A stretch of 64,000 nucleotides of DNA, from positions 1 through 64,000 of the forward strand of contig JAWLBY010000006.1 of NCBI GenBank assembly GCA_041687455.1. Direction: 5' to 3'. Below the pieces are notes generated by a model. That model had not been told where the DNA came from. It saw only the letters and a list, made by a program, of their open reading frames with translations, and did not search any database. The position numbers and the translations under genes were made by a program. This DNA comes from JAWLBY01 sp041687455 (GTDB lineage: Bacteria; Pseudomonadota; Gammaproteobacteria; Xanthomonadales; Xanthomonadaceae). Shown here one piece after another: positions 26,326 to 34,085 of the stretch. Every line of letters begins with the position of its first letter. The first letter of the stretch is position 1.

Positions 26326-26736
26326 TCAGCGTCTGCGGGCTGCATTGGGCCCTGTGCGCAGCGAAGACAGGATCGCGCATTGGGCCCGCCGTCCGCCGCG
26401 GCAGCTTGCGATCGTCTGCTGAAGCTCCTTTGCGATCTGCCGCAGCGCCCGGATCCGGTCCAGGACAGCAGCGAGGTGGCTGTGCGCCAGACGGTCGACC
26501 TCGCTGCAGGACAGCCCGGTATCTTCGGCAAGCGCGAGCAGGCTGCGGATTTCCTCGAGACTGAAGCCCAGTTCGCGCGCGCGGACGATGAAGCGCAGGC
26601 GATCGACATCCGCTTCGCGGTAGGCGCGGTAGCCGCTTTCGGTCCGGCTGGGCCTGGGCAACAGGTCGATGCGTTCGTAGTAGCGGATCGTCTCGACGTG
26701 GCAACCGCTGGCCGCCGACAACTCACCGATCCTCAT
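26326..26736 (-). CDS. MerR-family, metal-type transcriptional regulator
   Basis: A 136-residue regulator with a canonical N-terminal winged helix (MRIGELSAASG, ETIRYYERIDLLP, GYRAY) and a dimerisation helix. Cysteines at about residue 77 (LSCSE) and in SCRGGRRAQCAI near 111-120 match positions used by ZntR/CadR/PbrR-type metal sensors, so a heavy-metal inducer is likely but not proven. It diverges from the transglutaminase-like gene; the intergenic DNA holds a classic MerR-type promoter with 19-bp spacer, which would be distorted into an active form by the bound regulator. Confidence 0.88.
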   Translation of the reverse strand: MRIGELSAASGCHVETIRYYERIDLLPRPSRTESGYRAYREADVDRLRFIVRARELGFSLEEIRSLLALAEDTGLSCSEVDRLAHSHLAAVLDRIRALRQIAKELQQTIASCRGGRRAQCAILSSLRTGPNAARRR

Positions 26737-26739
26737 CGC

Positions 26740-26770
26740 TTGACCCTGTAGCCGCTACAGGCTCTAGGCT
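26740..26770 (+). promoter_or_regulatory. MerR-type promoter/operator
   Basis: TTGACC (-35, 26740-26745), a 19-bp spacer, and TAGGCT (-10, 26765-26770). The spacer contains the perfect dyad CTGTAGC-C-GCTACAG (26746-26760). Over-long 19-bp spacing with a central dyad is the hallmark of MerR-activated promoters. It drives the plus-strand transglutaminase-like gene and overlaps the merR start region, allowing autoregulation. Confidence 0.85.
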
Positions 26771-26800
26771 ACCTCCATCCCAGCAGTGGAGACCAGCTCC

Positions 26801-27559
26801 ATGACCAGCCCCGAGACCCCAGGGCCCGGCAATCATCTCGCCGACACGCCGCTTCTGGACTTCCGCCATCCGGACATCCAGTCACTGATTCGAAGTCGCG
26901 GCTGGAGCGAGCTGTCCGTCCGTGACCGGATAGGGGCGGCCTACGACTTCGTCCGCGACGAAATTCCGTTCGGCTACAACGCATCGGACGACCTGCCGGC
27001 CTCGCAGGTACTGGCCGACGGCATCGGCCAGTGCAATACCAAGAGCACTCTGCTGATGGCCTTGCTGCGGGCGCTCGATGTCCCGTGTCGCTTCCACGGC
27101 TTCACCATCGACAAGGCACTGCAGAAGGGCGCGATCACCGGTCTCGCCTATGTGCTGGCGCCCCGCGACATCATTCACAGTTGGGTGGAAGTCTGGTTCG
27201 AGGGGAAGTGGATCAACCTTGAGGGCTTCATCCTCGACCGCCCCTATCTGGCTTCACTGCAGCAGCGGTTCTCCGCGACCGAGGGTGCCTTCTGCGGCTT
27301 CGGGGTCGCGACGGCCGACCTGCAGAATCCACCCGTCGACTGGGTCGGGCGCGATACCTACATCCAGAAGGACGGCATCAATGCGGATCTCGGCATCCAC
27401 GATGATCCCGACACTTTCTACCGGAAGCGCGGGGTCAACCTGTCGGGGCCCAAGCGCTGGCTGTTCCGATCCTTCATCCGGCACTGGATAAACCGGCACG
27501 TGGCGCGCATTCGCAGCTCGGCGGTCGTGCCGGAGGCCGCCGATGGGCCCGCGCCTTGA
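26801..27559 (+). CDS. Transglutaminase-like cysteine protein under MerR-type promoter
   Basis: A 252-residue soluble protein with a transglutaminase-like core: the nucleophile Cys in GQCNTKSTLLMALLRAL (about residue 71), His in IIHSWVEVWFEGKW (about 126), and an acidic residue in LEGFILDR (about 145). These three form the papain-like triad. I chose ATG 26801 because GGAGA sits nine bases upstream; GTG 26786 would lie very close to the predicted transcription start. No signal peptide is visible. The unusual point is its regulation by a metal-type MerR protein, where a transporter or reductase would be expected. The substrate is unknown. Confidence 0.8.
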   Translation: MTSPETPGPGNHLADTPLLDFRHPDIQSLIRSRGWSELSVRDRIGAAYDFVRDEIPFGYNASDDLPASQVLADGIGQCNTKSTLLMALLRALDVPCRFHGFTIDKALQKGAITGLAYVLAPRDIIHSWVEVWFEGKWINLEGFILDRPYLASLQQRFSATEGAFCGFGVATADLQNPPVDWVGRDTYIQKDGINADLGIHDDPDTFYRKRGVNLSGPKRWLFRSFIRHWINRHVARIRSSAVVPEAADGPAP

Positions 27560-27639
27560 TGGCACTGTTCCGTCGTTGCGTCGAGCGGCGCAGACCGGCG
27601 CGGCCGGTCGTGCTATCGACTATCGGGCGGAGCGCCCGT

Positions 27640-27885
27640 ACCAGGCCGAAATCCGACCGCCGGGGCGTGCCACGGATCATCCAGAGTCTCGGCCGGCACC
27701 ACGTGCCGTACATCGACATCCGCCACCGCCGCGGTTCAAGTGTTGCCGGGTCGACAGCGGTGACGACCCCTGGAGCTGTTACCGCTGCTGAACCCGGTGT
27801 GCACGGCAATGGTCGCCGCGTCCGGCGACTGTCGGTGGACGAGCCACCACGCGAACGCCTATGGCGTCGATGATCCGCTCGAGAA
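27640..27885 (+). pseudogene. Decayed REP-associated transposase
   Basis: Frameshifted remnants of a RAYT: IIQSLGRHHVPYIDIRHRR, then in another frame VDSGDDPWSCYRC, then HHANAYGVDDP-encoding DNA (27848-27876). Order and spacing match residues 77-140 of the intact gene at 17553, but several indels and a stop have accumulated. It is followed at 27890 by CAGGGGTCAGTTTGCAGTTT, a relative of the RAYT-flanking repeat. The stretch to 28136 shows no other gene. Confidence 0.85.
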
Positions 27886-28136
27886 TACAGGGGTCAGTTT
27901 GCAGTTTCCGCATCACTCTGTTTCCGCGGCCCGCACTGTCATCGAAGCCAGTCGACCGCGCGCGCGGGCGCTGCGTCGAACCCGGCGGCGAACGGCGCCA
28001 CCCGGAATCCGATCTTGACCGGCCGGCGCGCCGGCTCCGCCGGCAGTCGACGCAGCCCCGGCAAGCGACCGAATACTGCGACAATGCGCGCCCGACGCGC
28101 GCCCCTGGCCGTGTGTTGCCATTCCCCTGGAACCGC

Positions 28137-28991
28137 GTGAAGACACCCGAAGCCCTGCAGGCGCTGATCGACGACGGCGTCATCGACGAAGTGCTGCGTC
28201 CGCTCAAGAGCGGCAAGGAGGCGGCCGTCTACGTGGTGCGTAGCGGCGACGACGTGCGCTGTGCCAAGGTCTACAAGGACATGGCGCAGCGCAGCTTCAA
28301 GCAGCGCGTGCAGTACCAGGAAGGCCGCAAGGTCCGCGGCAGTCGCGAGGCCCGCGCGATCGGCAAGGCGAGCAGGTACGGCCGTCGACAGCAGGAGACG
28401 GCGTGGAAGAACGCCGAGGTCGACGCGTTGTACCAACTTCGCGACGCCGGCGTGCGCGTGCCGGCGCCCTACGGCTACTTGCATGGCGTTCTGGTGATGG
28501 AGCTGGTCACCGATGCCGATGGATTCTCCGCACCGCGGCTCGGCGAGGTGGCACTGACCGCCGACCTGGCGCGCGACTACCACCGCGTGCTGGTGCGCCA
28601 GGTCGTGCGGATGCTGTGCTGCGGCCTGATCCATGGCGACCTGTCGGCGTACAACGTGCTGGTCGGGGAAGACGGGCCGGTGGTGATCGACTTTCCGCAG
28701 GTGGTCAGCGCCGGCGGCAACAACGCGGCGCGGACCATGCTGCTGCGCGACGTCAACAACCTGACGGCGACGCTCGGCCGCTGGGCACCGGATCTGCTCG
28801 ACACCTGGTACGGCGAGGAGATGTGGGCACTGTTCGAGGCCGGTGCGCTGCACCCCGATACCGAGCTGACCGGCAGCTTCGTGCCGGACGACGCGATGGT
28901 CGACCTCGACAGCGTGCGGCAGGCGATCAACGAGGCGCGCGAGGAAGCGTTGATCCGTCAGCAGGGTCGCGAGGAGGCCGAGGCCGAGTAG
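28137..28991 (+). CDS. RIO1-family protein kinase
   Basis: A 284-residue RIO-type serine kinase-like protein. The start is GTG 28137 (VKTPEALQALIDDG), matching the typical start of proteobacterial homologues. GKEAAVYVVRSGD is the phosphate-binding loop, CAKVYK carries the ATP-binding Lys (about residue 44), GLIHGDLSAYNVLV is the catalytic loop with Asp (about 165), and VVIDFPQVV is the metal-binding Asp. No ribosome-biogenesis partner is adjacent. The role of bacterial RIO kinases is poorly defined. Confidence 0.9.
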   Translation: MKTPEALQALIDDGVIDEVLRPLKSGKEAAVYVVRSGDDVRCAKVYKDMAQRSFKQRVQYQEGRKVRGSREARAIGKASRYGRRQQETAWKNAEVDALYQLRDAGVRVPAPYGYLHGVLVMELVTDADGFSAPRLGEVALTADLARDYHRVLVRQVVRMLCCGLIHGDLSAYNVLVGEDGPVVIDFPQVVSAGGNNAARTMLLRDVNNLTATLGRWAPDLLDTWYGEEMWALFEAGALHPDTELTGSFVPDDAMVDLDSVRQAINEAREEALIRQQGREEAEAE

Positions 28992-29146
28992 TCGTCGGCG
29001 CGCGGCAGGCTGCGTATGCCGCGACCGTGCGTGCCGGCGCGCGACCGGAGATCGCCGGCCGTCACGCGAAGCCGGCGTGATCGCCGTCAGCAGGCGACGC
29101 GGGATTTCCGTACAGTGCGATGCCCAACCTGGCCGGCGACATCCCG

Positions 29147-29872
29147 ATGACCGATCCGATTCGTCTTTCGAAACGCGTGGCCGTGCTGGCAGGATGCTCT
29201 CGCGGGCAGGCCGAGCAGTACATCGAAGGCGGCTGGGTGCGCGTGGATGGCGAGGTCGTCGAGCAGCCGCAGTTCAAGGTCGCCGACCAGCGGGTCGAAA
29301 TCGATCCGGCGGCGAAGCTGCAGGTCGCCGAGCCGGCAACCATCCTGCTGCACAAGCCGGCCGGGGTGGACCTGGTCAGCGCTGATGATCCCGCGCTGCA
29401 GACGCTCGTCACCGCCGCCAGCCATTGGAGCGAGGATGCGTCCGGCGTGCGCCCGCTGAAGCGCCATCTGCTGCGGTTGACGCCGCTGATGCCGCTCGAC
29501 CGCGATACCGGCGGCCTGCTGGTGTTGACGCAGGACGGACGCGTCTGGCGCCGGCTAACCGAAGATGCCGACCGGATCGAGCAGGAGTACGTCGCCGATT
29601 TCAGCGGCGAACTACCGTCCGACGCACTGGATCGCCTCAATGCAGGCGTGCCGATCTGGGGCCATGGCGCACGGCCGTGCAAGGCGAGCCGGCAGAGCGA
29701 GACCCGATTGCGCATCGTGCTGAAGGGCGCGCGTCCCGGTCAGGTGCACGAGCTGTGTCGCGCCGTCGGCGTCCAGACTCTCGCGATCCGGCGACTTCGG
29801 ATCGGCAAGGTGTCGCTCGGCAAGATGCCGCCGGGGACGTGGCGCTACCAGCCGGTCTCGGAGCGGTTCTGA
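29147..29872 (+). CDS. S4-domain RNA pseudouridine synthase (RsuA/RluF-like)
   Basis: A 241-residue protein with an S4 RNA-binding domain (RLSKRVAVLAGCSRGQAEQYIEGGWVRVDG, about residues 5-34) followed by the pseudouridine synthase fold. HKPAG precedes the catalytic loop PLDRDTGGLLVLT, whose Asp (about residue 118) is the nucleophile. It belongs to the RsuA/RluB/E/F group; which rRNA uridine is modified cannot be told. ATG 29147 gives the usual family start; ATG 29120 adds nine residues. Confidence 0.85.
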   Translation: MTDPIRLSKRVAVLAGCSRGQAEQYIEGGWVRVDGEVVEQPQFKVADQRVEIDPAAKLQVAEPATILLHKPAGVDLVSADDPALQTLVTAASHWSEDASGVRPLKRHLLRLTPLMPLDRDTGGLLVLTQDGRVWRRLTEDADRIEQEYVADFSGELPSDALDRLNAGVPIWGHGARPCKASRQSETRLRIVLKGARPGQVHELCRAVGVQTLAIRRLRIGKVSLGKMPPGTWRYQPVSERF

Positions 29873-29885
29873 TCAAGTACAGGGG

Positions 29886-30180
29886 TCACCATTTCGCCGC
29901 CGCCGTCCTGTTTCCCGTTCGAATCCGCTTGCTCGCGACCATGCGGCAGTACGAGACGTAGTCGCCGACGTCGCCAAAGCGGCTTATCTCGCCGGCGGTC
30001 TCGAGTTCGATGGTCATGCCGAGCACAGCCCCGATACCTGGCGTGGTGCGCAGCGCCTATGAGCGTAGCGGAAGCCTTCAGTTCGTCGAGAAGCCACCTT
30101 TCCACTTGCCGAACCTGCGCGTCGATCGCGCGCCAGATGCCGATCTCGGCGAGTAACGCGTGCTGCTCGATTGCATCCGG
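29886..30180 (-). pseudogene. IS110/IS1111-family transposase remnant
   Basis: On the minus strand, RTTPGIGAVLGMTIELE followed by TAGEISRFGDVGDYVSYCRMV and ASKRIRTGNRTAAAKW matches the C-terminal transposase_20 region of IS110-type transposases (PGIG...E.GDISRF...SYC). The upstream LLAEIGIWRAIDAQVRQVE is in another frame, so at least one frameshift is present and the N-terminal DEDD nuclease domain is missing. A short unrelated secreted-protein-like start (30410, MDTRSNSHQAPRTTN) lies farther upstream on the same strand. Inactive. Confidence 0.75.
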
Positions 30181-30543
30181 TATCGAGGCCTGGATTTCCT
30201 CTTCGCTCGTAACCGCTGCGGCCGGCATCTGGGCTGTTGCCAGCGCGCTGAAATCCACTTTGCGCGACGGCGAGACTGCCGAAGGCGAACGCGGCAGCAA
30301 CGGAGATGCTCGCCAAAACGAGCGCGTGGGCATGCCGAGAAATCGTTGGAAGCGATGCGCCTCGCCACCTGTTGGTTGTGCGAGGTGCTTGGTGGCTGTT
30401 CGAACGTGTGTCCATCTCCGCCGCCCCCCGGAAGCTGAATGGCATTCATGGCACGTACATGGCGCAGTGTCTTGTCGGGAGATCCCTACAATCCTTGTGG
30501 GGAGGCGGGGATCTGGTGGGGCGTGCCGCTGAGTTTCCCTCCC

Positions 30544-30559
30544 TTGCGTACCTACGCAA
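30544..30559. promoter_or_regulatory. Candidate toxin-antitoxin operator
   Basis: Perfect dyad TTGCGTA-CC-TACGCAA, followed immediately by ATATGCGTACACGTA, 19 bp upstream of the toxin ATG. Position and symmetry fit an autoregulatory operator for the HTH antitoxin. Confidence 0.5.
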
Positions 30560-30577
30560 TATGCGTACACGTATCCG

Positions 30578-30915
30578 ATGGAAGCCGTCTTCGTCGAATT
30601 GCCGCCGTTCGAACGATTCCGCGCGACGTCGACGACGATGGCTTCCGAGCGCTGCAAGGCGAACTGATGGAGGCGCCGGAAGCCGGGGACGAGATCCCGG
30701 GCACTGGCGGGCTCCGCAAGCTGCGGTTCGGCGACAAGCGCCGTGGGAAAGGCAAACGTGGCGGTTTGCGGGTTATCTACTACTGGTGGGAGCGAGGCGG
30801 CCAGTTCTGGCTGTTCACGCTCTACGACAAGGATGAAGTGGACGACCTCACCGCGACCGAGCGCGCGGCTCTCAAGAAGAGGGTGAAGGCGGAATTGAAG
30901 GAGAGGCGGTCATGA
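30578..30915 (+). pseudogene. RelE/HigB-type toxin gene, apparently frameshifted
   Basis: ATG 30578 opens a frame reading MEAVFVELPPFERFRA, the usual N-terminus of this toxin type. Near 30622-30625 the homology jumps to another frame, DVDDDGFRALQGELM, and continues to the stop at 30915 with GTGGLRKLRF, KRRGKGKRGGLRVIYYWW and LYDKDEVDDL. A single missing base explains this. Without frameshifting, only a C-terminal product from an internal ATG such as 30667 could be made. The stop overlaps the antitoxin ATG (ATGA). Confidence 0.75.
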
Positions 30916-31229
30916 GCAAGAAACGGAACCTGTTTGCCGAGATTAGCGAAGGGTTCGACGCGCTGGCAGGCGAACGCACCGGCAAAGTCACGCTACGGAC
31001 GCACAAGATCGAGCGTGCTGCGGTGCCCGAAGTCACGGCGGAGGAAATCCTGGCGCTGAGGAAACGCCTCCGCCTGTCGCGCCCGGTTTTCGCCGCCCGA
31101 TTGCGCACGAATCCGCGCACGCTGGAGAACTGGGAGCAGAACCGGGCCAAGCCCAACGCTCAGGCGGCGCTGCTGATCCGGCTGGCAGAGCGCTATCCGG
31201 ACTTCATGGACCGGCTCGCTGCCGTCTAG
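30912..31229 (+). CDS. HTH (XRE) antitoxin, HigA-like
   Basis: A 105-residue DNA-binding protein with a C-terminal helix-turn-helix (VTAEEILALRKRLRLSRPVFAARL then NPRTLENWEQNRAKPN, about residues 40-85). Its N-terminal section would contact the toxin. ATGA overlap with the toxin gene indicates coupling. The antitoxin is intact while the toxin is broken, a common state in decaying modules because the antitoxin alone is harmless. Confidence 0.88.
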   Translation: MSKKRNLFAEISEGFDALAGERTGKVTLRTHKIERAAVPEVTAEEILALRKRLRLSRPVFAARLRTNPRTLENWEQNRAKPNAQAALLIRLAERYPDFMDRLAAV

Positions 31230-31690
31230 CTTCCTATGATTGACATGGCCGCCTCGTGCGCACGGCCCCAGGAGCGGCCACAGCCGGGCGAACCTCGGTA
31301 GCGGTTTGCTGGACCGGGTATCTCTCGTTGCCCGTTGGGTTCCAGTCCGCGCGCAACTGAAACCGCACGATCGTGCGGATCTCGCCTGAGATGATTCCGG
31401 GGCCGCCGGAATCCGCGTGAACGTGCGGGTTTGCCAGGCGCTCTCTGCTCTCCGTTTCAACGCTGTTTCCTCCGCCTGCCGAGCGCAACTGAACGATTCG
31501 TCCGGACGTAAGCCTCTGAATTCAAATGCCGCGTCAGAAACTGCTCTCGGACTTCGCCCGCCCACCGGCGCCGACAAAACGGAGACGCCGGGCCCCGAGA
31601 GAGCAAGATCTGGCCTGGGCGGGCCATCCCGGCCCGGCGCCGAAGTCCGAAGGAACCCGCGCAAGTCCGCGCCAGCACGCAGGAAGGGCA
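31230..31690. other. Intergenic stretch without recognised gene
   Basis: About 460 bp between the antitoxin gene and the ssrA terminator. Open frames on both strands lack any recognisable domain. A minus-strand frame at 31234-31488 (84 codons) has ordinary amino-acid composition but no similarity that I can name. Confidence 0.5.
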
Positions 31691-31725
31691 AAAAAAAACC
31701 CAACTGCAGACGCAGTTGGGTTTTT
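31691..31725 (-). terminator. Rho-independent terminator of ssrA
   Basis: A 14-bp stem AAAAACCCAACTGC / GCAGTTGGGTTTTT (31694-31707 with 31712-31725), loop AGAC, followed on the minus strand by a run of T. It starts 5 bases past the tmRNA 3' end. Confidence 0.9.
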
Positions 31726-31729
31726 CAAT

Positions 31730-32082
31730 TGGTGGAGGTGGGGGGAGTTGAACCCCCGTCCGAAAGCACTCCATCTCCGGCACTACATGCTTAGCTCGCC
31801 GTTTGGTCTCGTCCTACGGCAACACGACGTGCGAAGCACACCGCAGGACATACCCGCTTGATCTAGGCCGCGGCTGACGGGTCGCCACCTGGGCCGATCC
31901 TGTGATGATGACCCTACACCGACGAGCACAGGCACAAGTCGGTTCGGGGCTAGGCCTTAAGCGGCCAGAGCGTAGACGTCGTCGTTGGCGTCTGATTGTT
32001 TGCCGCTGGATTAACGAGGAAAGCTGCCCCCTCGGCATGCACCGGTCGACTTCATCACTCCCGTCGAAGCCAGGACACCCCC
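31730..32082 (-). ncRNA. ssrA: tmRNA
   Basis: A 353-nt transfer-messenger RNA that rescues stalled ribosomes together with SmpB. The 5' end GGGGGTG pairs with CACCTCC near the 3' end; the third pair is G:U, the alanylation determinant. The conserved GGCTTCGACGGG at the 5' side and GGGGGTTCAACTCCCCCC T-arm at the 3' side are present, and CCA is encoded. The tag reading frame at 31989-31957 encodes ANDDVYALAA then TAA, differing from the E. coli tag ANDENYALAA at positions 4 and 5. It lies next to smpB, both transcribed leftwards. Confidence 0.96.
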
Positions 32083-32121
32083 GTATTCGATGCGGACAGG
32101 TGAAACCTTCCGATGCAGCGA

Positions 32122-32150
32122 AGTATGGGGATCGGGGAGGCCGGTATCAA
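32122..32150 (-). promoter_or_regulatory. Promoter for ssrA
   Basis: On the minus strand, TTGATA (32150-32145) and CATACT (32127-32122) with a 17-bp spacer, about 40 bp upstream of the mature 5' end. The leader would be removed by RNase P. Inference from hexamers and spacing. Confidence 0.5.
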
Positions 32151-32203
32151 GCGCGGCGATGCCGGCGGCGCCCACCTGTGCGCAAGGTCCAGGAGAGGCG
32201 GGC

Positions 32204-32704
32204 TCAGGCGTCGCGGTTCTTGGCCCTCATCACGCGTTGCTTTTCGATCTTCCAGTCACGGTCCTTGATGGCTGCGCGCTTGTCGTGCTCCTGCTTGCCC
32301 TTGGCCAGGGCGAGCTCGAGCTTGACCTTGTTGCCCTTCCAGTACATCGCGGTCGGCACCAGCGTGTAGCCCTCGCGCTCGACGCGACCGACCAGGCGGT
32401 CGATCTCGTGCCGGTGCAACAGCAGCTTGCGGGTGCGCCGGTCATCGGCGATCACGTGCGTGGAGGCCGAGATCAACGGCGTGATCTGGGCGCCGAACAG
32501 GAAGATTTCGCCGTCGCGGACCAGCGCGTACGATTCGCCGATGTTCGCGCGGCCGGCGCGGATCGCCTTCAGTTCCCAGCCCTGCAGCGCCATTCCGGCC
32601 TCGAAACGGTCGCCCAGGGCGTACTCGTGGCGGGCGCGTCTGTTCAGGGCAATCGTCGTCTGCTTCGACGATCCGCTATCCTTCGCGGTCGATTTCTTGG
32701 CCAT
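32204..32704 (-). CDS. smpB: SsrA-binding protein SmpB
   Basis: A 166-residue partner of tmRNA that places it in the ribosomal A site. Hallmarks are the OB-fold N-terminal part (NRRARHEYALGDRFEAGMALQGWELKAIRAG), the region GESYALVRDGEIFLFG, RKLLLHRHEIDRL, and the basic C-terminal tail KGKQEHDKRAAIKDRDWKIEKQR that becomes helical in the decoding centre. Slightly long N-terminus otherwise normal. ssrA lies 120 bp downstream and ratA is divergent with a 77-bp gap, the conserved order seen in enterobacteria. Confidence 0.96.
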   Translation of the reverse strand: MAKKSTAKDSGSSKQTTIALNRRARHEYALGDRFEAGMALQGWELKAIRAGRANIGESYALVRDGEIFLFGAQITPLISASTHVIADDRRTRKLLLHRHEIDRLVGRVEREGYTLVPTAMYWKGNKVKLELALAKGKQEHDKRAAIKDRDWKIEKQRVMRAKNRDA

Positions 32705-32781
32705 TGATTCGTCGAGGGTGCTTTGAACGGATTGTCGCCGATCCCGGCGGGCAGTGGGGCATCAATGCTGGAACAGGCTTC

Positions 32782-33216
32782 ATGAGCCGGGTCGAGCGCA
32801 GTGCGCTGGTCCGCGCCAGCGCGGAGCGGATGTTCGACCTGGTCAACGACGTCGAGCGTTATCCCGATCGCTTCGGCTGGTGCGACGCGGCACAGGTGCT
32901 GTCGAGCGGCGAGCGCGAGATGGTAGCGCGTCTGGAGCTCCGACTGGGCTCGCTGAGGACCGCGTTCACTACCCGCAACACGCTCGACCCCGGACGCGCG
33001 ATCGATCTGCAACTGGTCGAGGGGCCGTTCACGGCGCTGTCCGGGCACTGGCAGTTCATCCCTCTGACCGAACAGGCCTGTCGCGTGTCGCTGATGCTGG
33101 ACTTCGAACTGGCCGGACGCTTCATCGGCAGCGCGCTTGCCAGCGGATTTGGCGGGCTGGCCGACCGGATGGTCGACGACTTCGTGCGCGAGGCGCGGCG
33201 CGTCCATGTCGTCTGA
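32782..33216 (+). CDS. ratA: RatA / Coq10-like START-fold protein
   Basis: A 144-residue SRPBCC-superfamily protein: MSRVERSALVRASAERMFDLVNDVERYPDRF is the conserved N-terminus, with LVEGPFTALSGHWQF in the middle and the C-terminal helix GLADRMVDDFVREAR. Members bind ubiquinone-like lipids (Coq10); the E. coli protein was originally described as a toxin that affects 70S assembly, a claim now treated cautiously. ATG 32782 gives the natural start. Its 3' end overlaps rnfH by 11 bp. Confidence 0.88.
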   Translation: MSRVERSALVRASAERMFDLVNDVERYPDRFGWCDAAQVLSSGEREMVARLELRLGSLRTAFTTRNTLDPGRAIDLQLVEGPFTALSGHWQFIPLTEQACRVSLMLDFELAGRFIGSALASGFGGLADRMVDDFVREARRVHVV

Positions 33217-33514
33217 GCCCTGGATCGACGTGACGGTTGCCTACGCGCTGCCGGAGCGCTACTGGTTGCTGCCGGTGCGGGTGCCCGGCGGCGCCACCGT
33301 GGCCGAGGGCATCGATGCGTCCGGCATCGGCCGGCTGGTGCCGGAGATCGACCTCAGCGGAAGCCGGGTCGGCATTTTCGGCAAGCTGTGCACGCTGCAG
33401 ACGCCGCTGCGCGACGGCGACCGGATCGAACTTTACCGACCGCTGCAATGCGACCCGAAAGCGGTGCGCCGGCAGCGCGCCGAAGCCGAGCGCACGACGG
33501 ACAAGGCAGGCTGA
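33206..33514 (+). CDS. rnfH: RnfH-family ubiquitin-fold protein
   Basis: A 102-residue beta-grasp protein of the RnfH/UPF0125 family: IDVTVAYALPERYWLLPVRVPGGATVAEGI at the start, VGIFGKLCTLQTPLRDGDRIELYRPL in the middle, and a basic tail KAVRRQRAEAER. The exact function is unknown; the family is linked by name to the Rnf complex but mostly travels with ratA and smpB. ATG 33206 lies within the end of ratA, so the pair is translationally coupled. Confidence 0.9.
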   Translation: MSSEPWIDVTVAYALPERYWLLPVRVPGGATVAEGIDASGIGRLVPEIDLSGSRVGIFGKLCTLQTPLRDGDRIELYRPLQCDPKAVRRQRAEAERTTDKAG

Positions 33515-33585
33515 TCGGCCGGAGCGGAGCGACCGGCGCGGCACGCACTGGACAGCACGCCGCGATGAACGCGGCGGCGGGGCGA

Positions 33586-33972
33586 TCAGCGGCGACGCTT
33601 CTTGTCGTCGCGCTTGAGGTTCGGGCCGAGCTTGCGCACTTCGCGCACCAGCGCGAGATCGTCGACCTCGAGCGTGTTGCCTTCGACGCTGGCGAGGATG
33701 TCGCCCTCGAACGTCAGCAGCAGGTTGTGGATCTCGGGATCACTACCGTCCTTCGACACCGTCGAGATGTAGTCCCAGCGATCGTGGTGGAACGGATCGG
33801 CGACCGCCGGTGAGCCGAGCAGCGCGATGACCTGGCGCTTGCTCAGCCCCGGGCGCAACAGATCGACGTTTTCCTTCCGCAACAGATTGCCCTGGTAGAC
33901 GTCGACCTTGTAGATGACGCCACAGCCGGCCAGCGAGGCGGCGAGAAGGAACGCGACAACGAGCTTGTGCAT
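33586..33972 (-). CDS. bamE: Outer membrane assembly lipoprotein BamE (OmlA/SmpA)
   Basis: A 128-residue outer-membrane lipoprotein of the Bam complex, which inserts beta-barrel proteins. The lipobox is LAGC (Cys17) after MHKLVVAFLLAAS. The BamE core is visible as VDVYQGNLLRKENVDLLRPGLSKRQV and ALLGSPAVADPFHHDRWDYI, followed by a basic tail. ATG 33972 gives the correct signal peptide. It is divergent from fur across 113 bp, as in xanthomonads where omlA and fur share an intergenic region. Confidence 0.93.
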   Translation of the reverse strand: MHKLVVAFLLAASLAGCGVIYKVDVYQGNLLRKENVDLLRPGLSKRQVIALLGSPAVADPFHHDRWDYISTVSKDGSDPEIHNLLLTFEGDILASVEGNTLEVDDLALVREVRKLGPNLKRDDKKRRR

Positions 33973-34085
33973 GCGCGGGCGGTCGGAAAGTGCGGAAAGT
34001 GGCCGATGATACACTAGGTCGGCTGCCCGGCCGGACAGGAAGTGCTGGCCGCCGAACCGTTGGGGAAATCGACGAGGGAGATGTC

